From assembly GCA_003150615.1 (NCBI GenBank), contig QALN01000002.1, positions 81,693 through 145,692 of the forward strand: a DNA stretch of 64,000 nt, in the 5' to 3' direction. Shown here piece after piece: positions 51,821 to 60,838 of the stretch (the first letter of the stretch is position 1; the number at the start of each line of letters is the position of its first letter). This DNA is from Flavobacteriales bacterium. GTDB taxonomy: Bacteria > Bacteroidota > Bacteroidia > Flavobacteriales > UBA1820. The translations under genes and the position numbers were made by a program. A model generated the notes under the pieces. It saw only the letters and a list, made by a program, of their open reading frames with translations. It had not been told where the DNA came from and made no database searches.

Positions 51821-52149
51821 GCCTTTTTCTTTTTATAACTTTTGTTGAACTCCATAAGGCTCATAGCCCTATACCTCTTAAGCCTATTAATCTTACCCTC
51901 AGTCCAATCTTGATCCTTGAAGTTGATGATCGTATCGAATATCTGAGCCAGCTCCCGGATATTAAAATTCCTGTTCTGTATTTTTTTATAGAACCCCGAT
52001 CTGCTATATCCTAATTTAGAAGCTAGATAAGTTTTGTTAGACAATGTGAGGATACGATAAATCGTACCCTCCATCTTGCTTATCTCCATCAACTTCTCGG
52101 CGACGGATGATGTGGTCTCATAGCTAGCTTTATTGCTTACTATTCTCAT
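51817..52149 (-). CDS. Hypothetical protein with helix-turn-helix-like segment (110 aa)
   Basis: ATG 52149. 'KTYLASKLGYSRSGFYKKIQ' followed by 'NIRELAQIFDTI' resembles a Cro-type helix-turn-helix, with a basic C-terminus. Possibly an early transcription regulator. Confidence 0.5.
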   Translation of the reverse strand: MRIVSNKASYETTSSVAEKLMEISKMEGTIYRILTLSNKTYLASKLGYSRSGFYKKIQNRNFNIRELAQIFDTIINFKDQDWTEGKINRLKRYRAMSLMEFNKSYKKKKA

Positions 52150-52594
52150 GTTTCTCCGGATTCCTGATCTTACCATCAAACTCATAGAAGTCCATCAGTT
52201 TCTTCTCTTCCTTGATACAAGTGACAACGAAGTCTGATATGGTTCCTTTCATGCCTTCCTCGAAATTCTTTTTGGCATGATCAAGGTCATTGGCCCGAAC
52301 GATGTAGTTAAACGCCTTGCGTTTCTCATTGCCCGATTTCTCGTCTATCGTAATATAATCAGCCGTGACCTTATAGAACCGGTCTCCATCCATGGCGAAT
52401 AATTCCGCTATCCGGAATCGTTTGATATCAACACTAAACTCACCGGAGATAAACGGTTTCATCTCCTCTATGATTCTAGCTTCACACTCGGTATAAGAAA
52501 GAGCATCTACTAAATATTCTTCCTTAACCTTCTTCTTCATGCCATTCTCGGCATCGGTCTCATAAGAAACCGTACATTTAAACCAATTGTGCAT
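52130..52594 (-). CDS. DUF4494 family protein (154 aa)
   Basis: 'NWFKCTVSYET', 'VKEEYLVDALSYTECEARII', 'ISGEFSVDIKRFRIAELF' match DUF4494, a family confined to Bacteroidetes and their mobile elements. Function unknown. Confidence 0.75.
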   Translation of the reverse strand: MHNWFKCTVSYETDAENGMKKKVKEEYLVDALSYTECEARIIEEMKPFISGEFSVDIKRFRIAELFAMDGDRFYKVTADYITIDEKSGNEKRKAFNYIVRANDLDHAKKNFEEGMKGTISDFVVTCIKEEKKLMDFYEFDGKIRNPEKHENSKQ

Positions 52595-52598
52595 CTTA

Positions 52599-53279
52599 TT
52601 AATCTATGTTGTTAAGCAATGGGTAATCCTTTATCCCTTCACGAATATATCTTTCCGTATCATCATCCACATCATAAGCTTTCTTAAAAAACGTCATAGC
52701 CGTATTCGTATCATGATCCACCAACGGAAGATATTCCTTTACAAAAAGGAATCTAAGATGATTCATATGATCAATCTTATTTCTTACATCGATTACCTTC
52801 GACCAGATCTCGGCATGGATTTCACTCATTCTTTTTATATCCTTCTTGTATTTATCTACCTGATCTTTATACTCCTCCTCAATCTTATTATTCTTGTCCT
52901 TTATAGATTTGTAGGACTCCTCATCTTTTGTATCAAACATTGGAATATGTTTGATATTGATTATATCCAACTTATTATATATCTTCTCATTGGATATAGT
53001 GAAATCGTATGTAGTCTTGTATAAATCAAACTTACTTAAGAACTTAGCTATTTTAATAGCATCATCCTGATTAAAAACAGCTATGCTCAATCCTTCTAAA
53101 AGGTAGAAGAAATTAGATGGAGAAATAGGCTTGTAGTCGTATGTCTTCATAACTGGAGGTTCGCCCACAAACCTAACACCCTCCTTAGCGCATCTTGTTA
53201 TGATCAATCTATCTATCTGCTCGTCAGTAAGATCATATATCTCCTGATCGGTCATCTCATTAATTGTCTTCATCGTCAT
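52599..53279 (-). CDS. Hypothetical protein (226 aa)
   Basis: ATG 53279 or 53273. N-terminal 'MTDQEIYDLTDEQIDRLI' helix, central coiled coil ('DKNNKIEEEYKDQVDKYKKD'). This N-terminus is common in phage early genes next to DUF4494. Function unknown. Confidence 0.6.
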   Translation of the reverse strand: MTMKTINEMTDQEIYDLTDEQIDRLIITRCAKEGVRFVGEPPVMKTYDYKPISPSNFFYLLEGLSIAVFNQDDAIKIAKFLSKFDLYKTTYDFTISNEKIYNKLDIINIKHIPMFDTKDEESYKSIKDKNNKIEEEYKDQVDKYKKDIKRMSEIHAEIWSKVIDVRNKIDHMNHLRFLFVKEYLPLVDHDTNTAMTFFKKAYDVDDDTERYIREGIKDYPLLNNID

Positions 53280-53538
53280 CCTTCTCCATCATTATAGCCT
53301 TTACTACCTTTTGTTTATAAACCTTACTCATAAGGCAGGTAAAATCCATATCATCCATACCAGCCATAACATTGGCTTCTACTTCCAAATTCATCTCAAT
53401 GTTCATTACCGAGACTTTATAGTTACTATCATCTTCTTTATAGAAAATGACTTTACCACCATACTCGAACCCATCATCTTCGGTCTTAACCATATCGATG
53501 ATCTTCTCCAATTTCTTTACAAACTCACTCTTTTCCAT
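53260..53538 (-). CDS. Hypothetical acidic protein (92 aa)
   Basis: Begins 'MEKSEFVKKLEKIIDMVKTE'; one beta region then acidic tail 'MMEKDDDEDN'. It heads a transcription unit with promoter at 53561-53568. Confidence 0.6.
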   Translation of the reverse strand: MEKSEFVKKLEKIIDMVKTEDDGFEYGGKVIFYKEDDSNYKVSVMNIEMNLEVEANVMAGMDDMDFTCLMSKVYKQKVVKAIMMEKDDDEDN

Positions 53539-53555
53539 ATATATAATTTTTATGT

Positions 53556-53571
53556 GTCTACAAAAGTAGAC
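53556..53571 (-). promoter_or_regulatory. Promoter -7 element inside a perfect inverted repeat (possible operator)
   Basis: GTCTAC and GTAGAC (6-base arms, 4-base spacer) enclose minus-strand TACTTTTG (53561-53568). A repressor bound here would block the unit starting at 53538. The remaining bases up to 53656 are AT-rich without a gene. Confidence 0.5.
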
Positions 53572-53656
53572 GTTTTGTTTTTGAATTAAATTAAATAAAC
53601 ATTATTAATAGTTAATACTATCCTTTCTCCTATCATTCATATTTATTCTTTGGTAA

Positions 53657-54073
53657 TTATACCCTAACATCTGCTCCATCTTCTTTAACCCAATTAACCG
53701 TATCGCAATGCCAGCAATACCCTGTCTCAGAATCCTTTTTATGAGAATGGGAACCACATGTAGCGCACCAATAATTATCATCTATATTGTATGTGTAACT
53801 TTTATCCTCATGCATCTTATCTATTCTAGCTACCCTATCTTCCAATAGATCCTTTAGATAATGGCATTCATAAGGCCTATCTTCTTCCCTTAATATATAA
53901 ACATCTATGTCCATCATATTCCCCATCCTGTCCGTGCACATCAGCTCGGCGGCATGACGTACATTCCCTTCCGGCATCCCCGGGACTATCTCCCGGATCA
54001 CTGCCTCCATCTTCTCTTGGTATTCGGTGTCTACTTTAGCCACCAAATCCTCTAATTTATCTATTAAACTCAT
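53657..54073 (-). CDS. Zinc-ribbon hypothetical protein (138 aa)
   Basis: Helical N-terminal part; C-terminal 'YWCATCGSHSHKKDSETGYC' plus 'WHCDTVNW' is a clear zinc ribbon. ATG overlaps the previous stop. Confidence 0.65.
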   Translation of the reverse strand: MSLIDKLEDLVAKVDTEYQEKMEAVIREIVPGMPEGNVRHAAELMCTDRMGNMMDIDVYILREEDRPYECHYLKDLLEDRVARIDKMHEDKSYTYNIDDNYWCATCGSHSHKKDSETGYCWHCDTVNWVKEDGADVRV

Positions 54074-54513
54074 GATCTTTTCACCTTTTTATATATAACG
54101 TCTATATCATCTTTCCTATCTACATCAATACAATGGGTATCCTTACAGTAATAATTCTTACTATTATTAAATGCGCATCCTTCACAACTAGCGTCACTGG
54201 ATTCAACCACCTCCAGTTCTAATTCTTTCGAATCGATATTGTATTTAAATATAGATCCTATCTTATGATATCCTATATCATCCAAGATTATCTTATCGCC
54301 TTTATTAAATACCATCTGAATAATAAATGATTCCATTTTATCATCCAAACCATTCTTGTCCAATAGCATCTCACACTCATTTCTATCAAATCCAAATGAC
54401 CTTATAAAATGTTTTGCCATATCGTATTGCTCCATATGTACCAATCTTTGTATGCATAACCATATTCCTTGTCTTATGCCTTCTTCCTTAGCCTCTTGCA
54501 CTCTATCTTCCAT
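54070..54513 (-). CDS. Hypothetical protein with C-terminal Cys box, paralogue A (147 aa)
   Basis: 'GIRQGIWLCIQRLVHMEQYD', 'SFGFDRNECEMLL', 'GYHKIGSIFKYNIDSKELEL' and 'CEGCAFNNSKNYYCKDTHC'. The same order occurs in the gene at 54769, so the two are paralogues separated by one gene. Possibly zinc-binding; function unknown. Confidence 0.65.
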   Translation of the reverse strand: MEDRVQEAKEEGIRQGIWLCIQRLVHMEQYDMAKHFIRSFGFDRNECEMLLDKNGLDDKMESFIIQMVFNKGDKIILDDIGYHKIGSIFKYNIDSKELELEVVESSDASCEGCAFNNSKNYYCKDTHCIDVDRKDDIDVIYKKVKRS

Positions 54514-54524
54514 ATTATTTTGTA

Positions 54525-54806
54525 TTAATTAAGTAACAATATTTCTCTTCGCTCTATTTTGATCATCTCCGGATTATCGTCATGATCATACCAATATAGA
54601 TACCATGTACCTCCTCTATTAGCCTTCCACATCTTCCCTTCATATTTCCCTGATGGGATTGTCAATGAATATTCCCTAAGACCCTCAAAGGTTTGTTTGG
54701 TCATTAAGGCATACTCTTCATCGATTTCTATGTACCTCCTATGAGGTTGATTCCATGACATCCCACGCTTATCCGTTATCTTGGGTATTATATTTTCTCC
54801 ATTCAT
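54525..54806 (-). CDS. Hypothetical protein (93 aa)
   Basis: ATG 54806, or 54761 ('MSWNQPHRRYIEIDEEYALM') which avoids overlap with the upstream gene. 'PSGKYEGKMWKANRGGTWYL' beta region. Similar short proteins are common in Bacteroides phages; function unknown. Confidence 0.6.
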   Translation of the reverse strand: MNGENIIPKITDKRGMSWNQPHRRYIEIDEEYALMTKQTFEGLREYSLTIPSGKYEGKMWKANRGGTWYLYWYDHDDNPEMIKIERREILLLN

Positions 54807-55241
54807 TTGTATTAACTATTATGTATTTAATACTTTCCCCATCCTCTCTTTCATATTCCATGCAATTTGATCTTGTACAATTATACAAACTATTTTCAAA
54901 AACACATCCCGAACATTCATCATTCGCCTTAACTACTTTCAGTGTCATTTCAGACATACCCGCTCTATAGTTAAATATTTCCCCTACTTCATGATGCTTA
55001 ATATTTATATGTATAGTATTTTCTTTACTTATCATATCTTTATGCCCAAATATTATGTCAATAAACTCAAGCATCTCATCATTGAATGATCCACTTTCTT
55101 CTTGCAGCTTCCTACATTCATCCTCGGTCAATCCACAAAAAGACACCAGTTCCTCTGCGGCCTGCGCCCGGCATAGACTAGCTCCTGAATCGCCAGCCAT
55201 ATTCCTTGGTTCATACCCTTCTTTCTTTCGTTCTCATCCAT
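54769..55241 (-). pseudogene. Cys-box protein, paralogue B, frameshifted near its start
   Basis: ATG 55241 reads 'MNQGIWLAIQELVYAG', matching paralogue A, then leaves frame at GGG (55167-55169); the continuation 'AQAAEELVSFCGLTEDECRK' is in the next frame, on through 'CSGCVFENSLYNCTRSNC' to 54769. One additional G restores 157 residues. Starting at ATG 55200 instead would give an unrelated N-terminus. Confidence 0.65.
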
Positions 55242-55252
55242 ATTTATCCCTC

Positions 55253-55495
55253 CTATTCACTCATTTTTTTAACAAAATCTTCCCATGACATGTCAACGTC
55301 ATTGTGATGTTTACAACAAGCATTCTGTATTCTCTCTATCAACGGAATGAACCATAACTGAGTTAATCCGTAACGAGTCTGAATTATTCTACATAGATTT
55401 ATTTTTATTATCTCCATGTCATGGATATCAGGAGATGTATTGTCGTTCTCACATCTATCCAATATCGTTTGAATTATAGCCAAATAATGATCCAT
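55253..55495 (-). CDS. Hypothetical helical protein (80 aa)
   Basis: 'LAIIQTILDRCENDNTSPDI' and 'IQNACCKHHNDVDMSWEDFV'. No family recognised. Confidence 0.55.
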   Translation of the reverse strand: MDHYLAIIQTILDRCENDNTSPDIHDMEIIKINLCRIIQTRYGLTQLWFIPLIERIQNACCKHHNDVDMSWEDFVKKMSE

Positions 55496-55515
55496 ATCTT
55501 AAATTATTAATCATA

Positions 55516-55827
55516 TTACCATTTCCCATTCCCTGGCGTAAACAGTATCTCCCCTGTCCTCACCCAATGATTCCAGTTATTTTTAAGTTCATCAATATCA
55601 TACACCTCAGCCGACTTACCGTTATCAGATCTTTTTATGACCGACATAATACTTTCCGCTCGCACGCTCCAATGACTATAACAGTCTGTTCCGCACCCGC
55701 ACGCCGTGAATCTCCCGTTATCGAACTCCCAGACCAGAGGCCGGAGGCCGCATCGTGGACACGGCAACCATTCCATTGGATTCTCCGGCTTCTTGTAAAC
55801 ATCAATACACTTATACTCTACTATCAT
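55516..55827 (-). CDS. Lar-like restriction-alleviation-type zinc protein (103 aa)
   Basis: 'LPCPRCGLRPLVWEF' and 'ACGCGTDCYSHWSV' with the final 'DELKNNWNHWVR' follow the Lar-like pattern (zinc ribbon plus 'A...WN.R'). Rac prophage Lar alleviates EcoKI restriction; homologues in phages are mostly untested. Confidence 0.6.
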   Translation of the reverse strand: MIVEYKCIDVYKKPENPMEWLPCPRCGLRPLVWEFDNGRFTACGCGTDCYSHWSVRAESIMSVIKRSDNGKSAEVYDIDELKNNWNHWVRTGEILFTPGNGKW

Positions 55828-55838
55828 AATTAGTTCTA

Positions 55839-56021
55839 TTAAATTGATATGATCTTTTGATCTCTCATCTCATTCTTATCCTTGAACATCATTATCCTAT
55901 TTACAATCCCCTCCGATTCCATGTATGTCGAGAATCCATGTATCCTTAGATATTGAATAGCTGATAATGATTTCTCCAATATCTCCCTATACTCCATATC
56001 TGTTTTAACTGCTTTCTCCAT
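55839..56021 (-). CDS. Hypothetical helical protein (60 aa)
   Basis: ATG 56021, 'EYREILEKSLSAIQYLRIHG'. No family recognised. Confidence 0.5.
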   Translation of the reverse strand: MEKAVKTDMEYREILEKSLSAIQYLRIHGFSTYMESEGIVNRIMMFKDKNEMRDQKIISI

Positions 56022-56050
56022 GATCTTTTCCCTCCATTTCTTCTAATATA

Positions 56051-56073
56051 ATTACCTATTTAATTTAGGTAAT
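56051..56073. repeat. Perfect inverted repeat in an AT-rich gap
   Basis: ATTACCTA (56051-56058) and TAGGTAAT (56066-56073) with a 7-base loop, in a 94-base gap that also contains CTATTTAATTT twice. Possible operator or terminator for neighbouring genes. Confidence 0.4.
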
Positions 56074-56115
56074 GTAATTATATATCTATTTAATTTCAGT
56101 GATTTCCCATCTAAT

Positions 56116-56568
56116 CTAATTTAAGTTTAAATCACTTAATGTTAATACCTTTTTATCCAATAGATCAATAAGTAGCATCGCTCTCGACTCTACCTCTGTA
56201 TCTCCAAATCCACTATACACTTCTGTTTGTGAATCGTAAACATCGTATCGAACATAGGCAGTTTCGTAATATTCGCTATCCTTATTCGGGAAATATTGTG
56301 TCAACTGCAACCAGTCATCCCATATTTTTGATTTACTGACATTTATCATACTTGGTAGTATCTCTCCAAGTTCATGACTCATATAAGCCGGTATGAGGTC
56401 GCCTTCTTTTCTATATGAATACCTCATTGTATTTTGCACAACTGAATCTATCTGGGTTTCCCCTCCTTTCATCTCTTTCACAAAATAAAATTCCGACTCC
56501 GAATTTACGCCCAACTCATGCAACTTTAGCGCAAGCTCATAAGGACATATAAAATTTTGATATTTCAT
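56116..56568 (-). CDS. Hypothetical protein (150 aa)
   Basis: 'CPYELALKLHELGVNSESEF', 'LIPAYMSHELGEILPSM', 'ETEVYSGFGDTEVESRAMLL' variant pattern. A small family seen in Bacteroides phage early regions; function unknown. Confidence 0.6.
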   Translation of the reverse strand: MKYQNFICPYELALKLHELGVNSESEFYFVKEMKGGETQIDSVVQNTMRYSYRKEGDLIPAYMSHELGEILPSMINVSKSKIWDDWLQLTQYFPNKDSEYYETAYVRYDVYDSQTEVYSGFGDTEVESRAMLLIDLLDKKVLTLSDLNLN

Positions 56569-56569
56569 G

Positions 56570-56902
56570 TTATTCTATATTTTCGTTTCTGTAATCCCCG
56601 GCATAGTCTAACCATACCCTGTAATCATTTCTGTACTTGGTCGCCTTTATTTTCATATTCCGGTATATATCCTTATTTGCATTTTCGCCAAGTACTCTCC
56701 TTACCTCCTTCTGTAAGACCGCCCCAATAAGAGGATAGACGTCCAAATAATTGTCTTCACACTTCTCGAAATCTATTACCTTGTTCCCTATTGCCCGCTC
56801 CAATGCCTTATCCATTGCCTTTATGATGGATTCTTGCACATTTTTATATCGATTGATAAAATCCTGTCTTATAGATACCATATCTCCTTCTTTAATACTC
56901 AT
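56570..56902 (-). CDS. Hypothetical helical protein (110 aa)
   Basis: Mostly helical ('IIKAMDKALERAIGNKVIDF', 'VLQKEVRRVLGE') with an aromatic C-terminus. No family recognised. Confidence 0.55.
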   Translation of the reverse strand: MSIKEGDMVSIRQDFINRYKNVQESIIKAMDKALERAIGNKVIDFEKCEDNYLDVYPLIGAVLQKEVRRVLGENANKDIYRNMKIKATKYRNDYRVWLDYAGDYRNENIE

Positions 56903-56931
56903 ATTTTCTTACGTATTTATATGTTATTTTA

Positions 56932-57102
56932 TTACTCAACCAAGCCAACGAGCAAGGGCTGCGCCTTGTCTTCCCCGACCGCCTACCCATATACGCCGGC
57001 TCCACCGGTAACGCCACCCATGACATCTTGGATGTTTCTCCCGTAAATCTGATAGTGATTGCCATAGCTCTCAAATGTTAGTTGATATCTGTTTAATCCC
57101 AT
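56932..57102 (-). pseudogene. Small protein interrupted by TAG
   Basis: ATG 57102 overlaps the stop of the next gene upstream. 'MGLNRYQLTFESYGNHYQIY' runs to 'GGVTGGAGVYG', TAG (56983-56985), then 'AVGEDKAQPLLVGLVE' in the same frame to TAA. A CAG to TAG change would explain it; read through it would be 56 residues. Confidence 0.45.
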
Positions 57103-58156
57103 CCTAATTGTCTCGCAACACCCTCCATCTCGCTATATGCGATCCTATGACATCCAGCAACCAATATATCATTCTTATAGCTATTGATCTTCCATTTGTG
57201 ACCGGTTGTATCCAATACCATATCGTGTTGGAATTTACTGCCATTATGGAAGAACTTTATCAATTTCCAAAGTCTCTCAGCCTCAGCTCGTCCTATCTTG
57301 ATATTCTTACTAGTCTCAATTATGCCATTCTTGATGCGAAGCCATACGTTAGGCTGGTCATCCTCCAAATAATAATGTAGATATAATTCCAGAATCTTGC
57401 CAGACTTCCACATCTCGATCTGTTCTTCAAATTTTTTCTTGCGATCTTCTTTTTCTTTTCTTCTTTTTTTCAAAAATTAAAGCCTCTTTTTTCGCCTGAC
57501 TATCTTTCCATCTCTGACATCTGGCCACATACTTAGCCCACGTTCCTTCACCACAAATCTCATCTACTATCACATTGGTCGTCCCTAAAGTTTCTAACGC
57601 TTGATGATTTAGCAATACCTCAAACACACGCTTTAACTCATGGACATATTCACTTTTAATCTTATCCGATTCATAAGATAACGCATGTTTAGTTCCAATC
57701 CAGTTGTTTGCGCTCTTTTTAAGAAGGCTCTCGGGGGTACCCATATTAAAGAACTCAATATAATCCATTAGACTTCTAAATACTCCCCAAACATCCCTAT
57801 AAGACAGGCTTGTTCTGACCTTCTTGTATTTCTCGATAACCTCTTTGATAAGCTCCAATCGACTGGTGATAAAAGCCATGCTACCATCATCAGACATATT
57901 ATATCCAACAGAAAATACCTTTGAACCAGTTGGTATTGCACTACGAACACAACGTTGATGGTTTACAGGTAGAAGAAGAATAATACTCATCGTTAAGCAA
58001 ATACGCCTTTTCACCACACTTATTTCTTACGATTCTTCCAACCTCAAAATGATAACCATAAGAATAAATACTTCTACCTTCAAAGAAAAGATTACTACCT
58101 TTCCCGGATTCTTTCTTTTCATTTGCCCATAAGTGAGCGACCATAGAGTTGTTCAT
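57093..58156 (-). pseudogene. Conserved-looking phage protein with two frameshifts
   Basis: ATG 58156: 'MNNSMVAHLWANEKKESGKG', 'SIYSYGYHFEVGRI'. At CC (57960-57961) the frame is lost and continues, with one base fewer, as 'VRSAIPTGSKVFSVGYN' and a long helical part to 'CQRWKDSQAKKEALIFEK'. At an A7 run (57464-57470) one base fewer joins 'KEKEDRKKKFEEQIEMWKSG', 'YLEDDQPNVWLRIKNG' and 'HKWKINSYKNDILVAGCHRI'. Removing both bases gives exactly 354 codons. Each piece reads as part of one family I associate with Bacteroides phages and mobile elements; function unknown. Confidence 0.65.
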
Positions 58157-58180
58157 ATCAATATTTTTTTTGTTATACAA

Positions 58181-58477
58181 CTACAGATTAATAATACGAT
58201 ATACGTTCATTACATCCGACATCTTGAATTTATCAACATCCGTATTCTCAACATCATATGTATATGAGTCAAACAAATTACTTACTGCGTTTAACCAATC
58301 ATCATCTGTCGGTTCTTCTACCTCATCCATACAATCATACACATCCCAGTAATTCATGAGGATACCTTTGTACGCTATTTTCGGATCAGCGTATTCTCCT
58401 CTTGACATAAAGCAGATGTTTTTGCCGACTTCGTTGCCGGCAACTATCTTTTTGTAATCTTCTATAATTTTGTTCAT
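58181..58477 (-). CDS. Hypothetical acidic protein (98 aa)
   Basis: 'GILMNYWDVYDCMDEVEEPT', 'DDDWLNAVSNLFDSYTYDVE'. Overlaps the upstream gene by ATGA. No family recognised. Confidence 0.6.
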   Translation of the reverse strand: MNKIIEDYKKIVAGNEVGKNICFMSRGEYADPKIAYKGILMNYWDVYDCMDEVEEPTDDDWLNAVSNLFDSYTYDVENTDVDKFKMSDVMNVYRIINL

Positions 58478-59373
58478 TTTATGATCTCAAATTTAATTCC
58501 TTCCGGAAGTCGGGAGCGATCTACGTTATTTACGAAATCATCAAACTCTTCCTGTGTGATTTTCTTTTCATAATCATTCCAGTTGAAAGATAAAGTGTTT
58601 GAGTGAGGGTAATATATCACATTATCGGTTAACAATCCATAATCAAGTACACAGAGCATTATCTTTTTATCTGTTTCCGCTTTCCTGATTATCTTATCGT
58701 ATTGCTCACAAATTTCAGTACGCTTTTTCAACATCTTTGCCTTATGAGCCTCCTCCCTACGTTTTTCGATATTTTCTGCGGAATAATACCCGGTTTTAAT
58801 GTGCTCTTCAATAAGCAAACGCTCCTCGTCCGTTAATATCAAAGTAAATCTTTCCTTTTCTGGCGTATATGGATTTACCCATTTCTTGCTACACAGGTCT
58901 TCAAGTTCAACAAGAAGCTTGTCTGATTCTCTTTTCCATCTATCCACGATCCCAAGATTGAAAAGCAGATACTTGAAATACATTTTATCATCCACCGCCT
59001 CGGACAACTTGGAATATTCCTTGTCTGATATACGTAAATATTCAATAGCTACAGACTTATCGCTATTCTTTATGTAATACGTGCCATTTTCCACCGGATA
59101 CATAGGAGCACCATAATGGTTACAGCAATGTAATGGTATGAATTTTGCCAATTCTGGAACATACTCCGCAATTTCATCGTGACAGCAACCTCCCATATAC
59201 TCCTCATATCGTCCATATTTGTTTTTTTGTCTGATATCGGCAGTTATGCTCCAGTCGCACATATTGTTATGACAATCATCATCTAAAGATATAGTGACTA
59301 TTATTCTATATTCTTCTCCGTCTTCTTTAAGATAATTTGTTTGCTTATAAATTAGCTTGTTTGCAGTTTCCAT
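58474..59373 (-). CDS. Hypothetical protein (299 aa)
   Basis: N-terminal half beta-rich with Cys/His ('CHNNMCDWSITADIRQK', 'EYMGGCCHDEI', 'IPLHCCNHYGAPMYPVENGT'), C-terminal half helical with 'LTDEERLLIEEHIKTG'. The Cys/His set may bind a metal. Widespread-looking gut phage type; function unknown. Confidence 0.6.
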   Translation of the reverse strand: METANKLIYKQTNYLKEDGEEYRIIVTISLDDDCHNNMCDWSITADIRQKNKYGRYEEYMGGCCHDEIAEYVPELAKFIPLHCCNHYGAPMYPVENGTYYIKNSDKSVAIEYLRISDKEYSKLSEAVDDKMYFKYLLFNLGIVDRWKRESDKLLVELEDLCSKKWVNPYTPEKERFTLILTDEERLLIEEHIKTGYYSAENIEKRREEAHKAKMLKKRTEICEQYDKIIRKAETDKKIMLCVLDYGLLTDNVIYYPHSNTLSFNWNDYEKKITQEEFDDFVNNVDRSRLPEGIKFEIIK

Positions 59374-59384
59374 ATCATTTTAGT

Positions 59385-59621
59385 TTAATCATTATACTTG
59401 TGAAAAATAAAATCCGCACATTCTCCGGGGAATGTTCCTGCGTCATTATACTGGTAGAATCCTTGTGTTTCCAAATCTACATCTACCGGATAACCTTCTG
59501 CTGCTTCCAAGAAGCGTTTAATTTCCTTACATTCTTCATCCGTTAATCCAGTGTAATCATCATTGATTAACGGGCAAGCCCAATAAATCGGAAGCCTGTA
59601 TCTTATTACCTCTATATTCAT
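59385..59621 (-). CDS. Hypothetical protein (78 aa)
   Basis: 'YWACPLINDDYTGLTDEECK', 'GFYQYNDAGTFPGECADFIF' pattern of small phage early proteins. ATGA overlap upstream. Function unknown. Confidence 0.6.
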   Translation of the reverse strand: MNIEVIRYRLPIYWACPLINDDYTGLTDEECKEIKRFLEAAEGYPVDVDLETQGFYQYNDAGTFPGECADFIFHKYND

Positions 59622-60010
59622 AATCTCATCAATTTACAATGTGAATTTTCAAATACGGGAACCATTCCATGCGCCCTGAAATACTCGGTCGCTATTTTAA
59701 AAGCGTACAAGGCAGGTCTTTCCTGGATATTTCGTGTTGTCTCATAAAGAGATATTGGCTGGCAAACATAGAATTTCTCATTACCAAGACACCCAAAAAC
59801 ACCATCCAAATAACTTTCATCACAATTAGTGCCTCCTAGCATCAACAAATCACATCCTGTCTTTCGTGTTCCGAGAATAAATGTCTTGTTCTTGTTTTCC
59901 GGAAGCATGAATATTTCCTTATCAATCTTAAACCAGTCAATCTGGCAACTCTCTACATCACGGCGAACAATCTCGTCAATCTCACGGGCATATTCTTCTT
60001 GTGTTTTCAT
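59618..60010 (-). CDS. Hypothetical protein (130 aa)
   Basis: 'KTQEEYAREIDEIVRRDVES', 'GTRKTGCDLLMLGG', 'YAFKIATEYFRAHG'. Overlaps both neighbours by 4 bases. Function unknown. Confidence 0.6.
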   Translation of the reverse strand: MKTQEEYAREIDEIVRRDVESCQIDWFKIDKEIFMLPENKNKTFILGTRKTGCDLLMLGGTNCDESYLDGVFGCLGNEKFYVCQPISLYETTRNIQERPALYAFKIATEYFRAHGMVPVFENSHCKLMRL

Positions 60011-60711
60011 GCTATTTCATTTAATGGTCCAACATAAACATCTCCATCTTCATAATAAAGTCGATCTTCATACTGATTATGATGAAGCTCCTCACGTATC
60101 GCATCTTCATCGTCAGCCCAATGTTCATATTCCTCATGCCAAGCCTTGAAAAAATTATTATAACATTTTTCTATTAAATCCTCTAAAGAGAAATCCTCCG
60201 GGTAAGTACACCAAGTATCGTAATAATCAATTATTGGTTTAAGAAGATAATAATCATAACACATCCCTGTTAATGGACAATTGTCTTCGTATCCCAATAT
60301 TACCCGACTGCGTCTGCACTTGTAAGTATATTTCCCATCTATATATTTACCTATAGAATAATATTTACCTTTCGTGATATGTGGCATAATGTTGTTATTG
60401 ATATACCTGAACAATAATTTACCGCATAGATTCTCAGGGAATATATCACGATGATAATCTGTAGGATGTTCATAAATAGGATCCTTGTATTTAAACTCAT
60501 AACTAAAATCATATCTCTCGTATCCAACTTCCCAACCATAAACCCTAGTATCTGTCATATCCTCAAAGGCTTTCATCGACTCTTGATAGTCTATACTATA
60601 AGCATCCATACATTGCTCCATTACATTCCAGCGCTCACGCTCTATGATCCTTTCTTGTGAATCTTTTGACAGTTCATCAAACTTATACACTTTTAATACA
60701 ATCTCTTTCAT
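60007..60711 (-). CDS. Phage early protein of the 'KFdELs..ak..ai' type (234 aa)
   Basis: Begins 'VYKFDELSKDSQERIIER', a start shared by a widespread family of phage early proteins, then Tyr/Asp-rich segments ('YYDTWCTYPEDFSLEDLIEK') and an acidic tail. GAGGAGGAATT before ATG is a rare good Shine-Dalgarno sequence here. Function unknown. Confidence 0.65.
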   Translation of the reverse strand: MKEIVLKVYKFDELSKDSQERIIERERWNVMEQCMDAYSIDYQESMKAFEDMTDTRVYGWEVGYERYDFSYEFKYKDPIYEHPTDYHRDIFPENLCGKLLFRYINNNIMPHITKGKYYSIGKYIDGKYTYKCRRSRVILGYEDNCPLTGMCYDYYLLKPIIDYYDTWCTYPEDFSLEDLIEKCYNNFFKAWHEEYEHWADDEDAIREELHHNQYEDRLYYEDGDVYVGPLNEIA

Positions 60712-60838
60712 AATTCCTCCTCTTTTAATATAACTAGATCCCTAATGTCAATCGAATGACATACGTACCTCCTTATGTTCACGTTTAGAGATATGATTGT
60801 GGCTATTCTCACGAACCACCACAATCCAGATTCAGATA
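60712..60838 (-). other. Gap with two hairpins
   Basis: ATGTCA/TGACAT forms a short inverted repeat, and ATTGTGG/CCACAAT (about 60799-60830) encloses a TTC-GTGA-GAA hairpin. The second may end transcription from 60839. No ORF with support. Confidence 0.35.
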
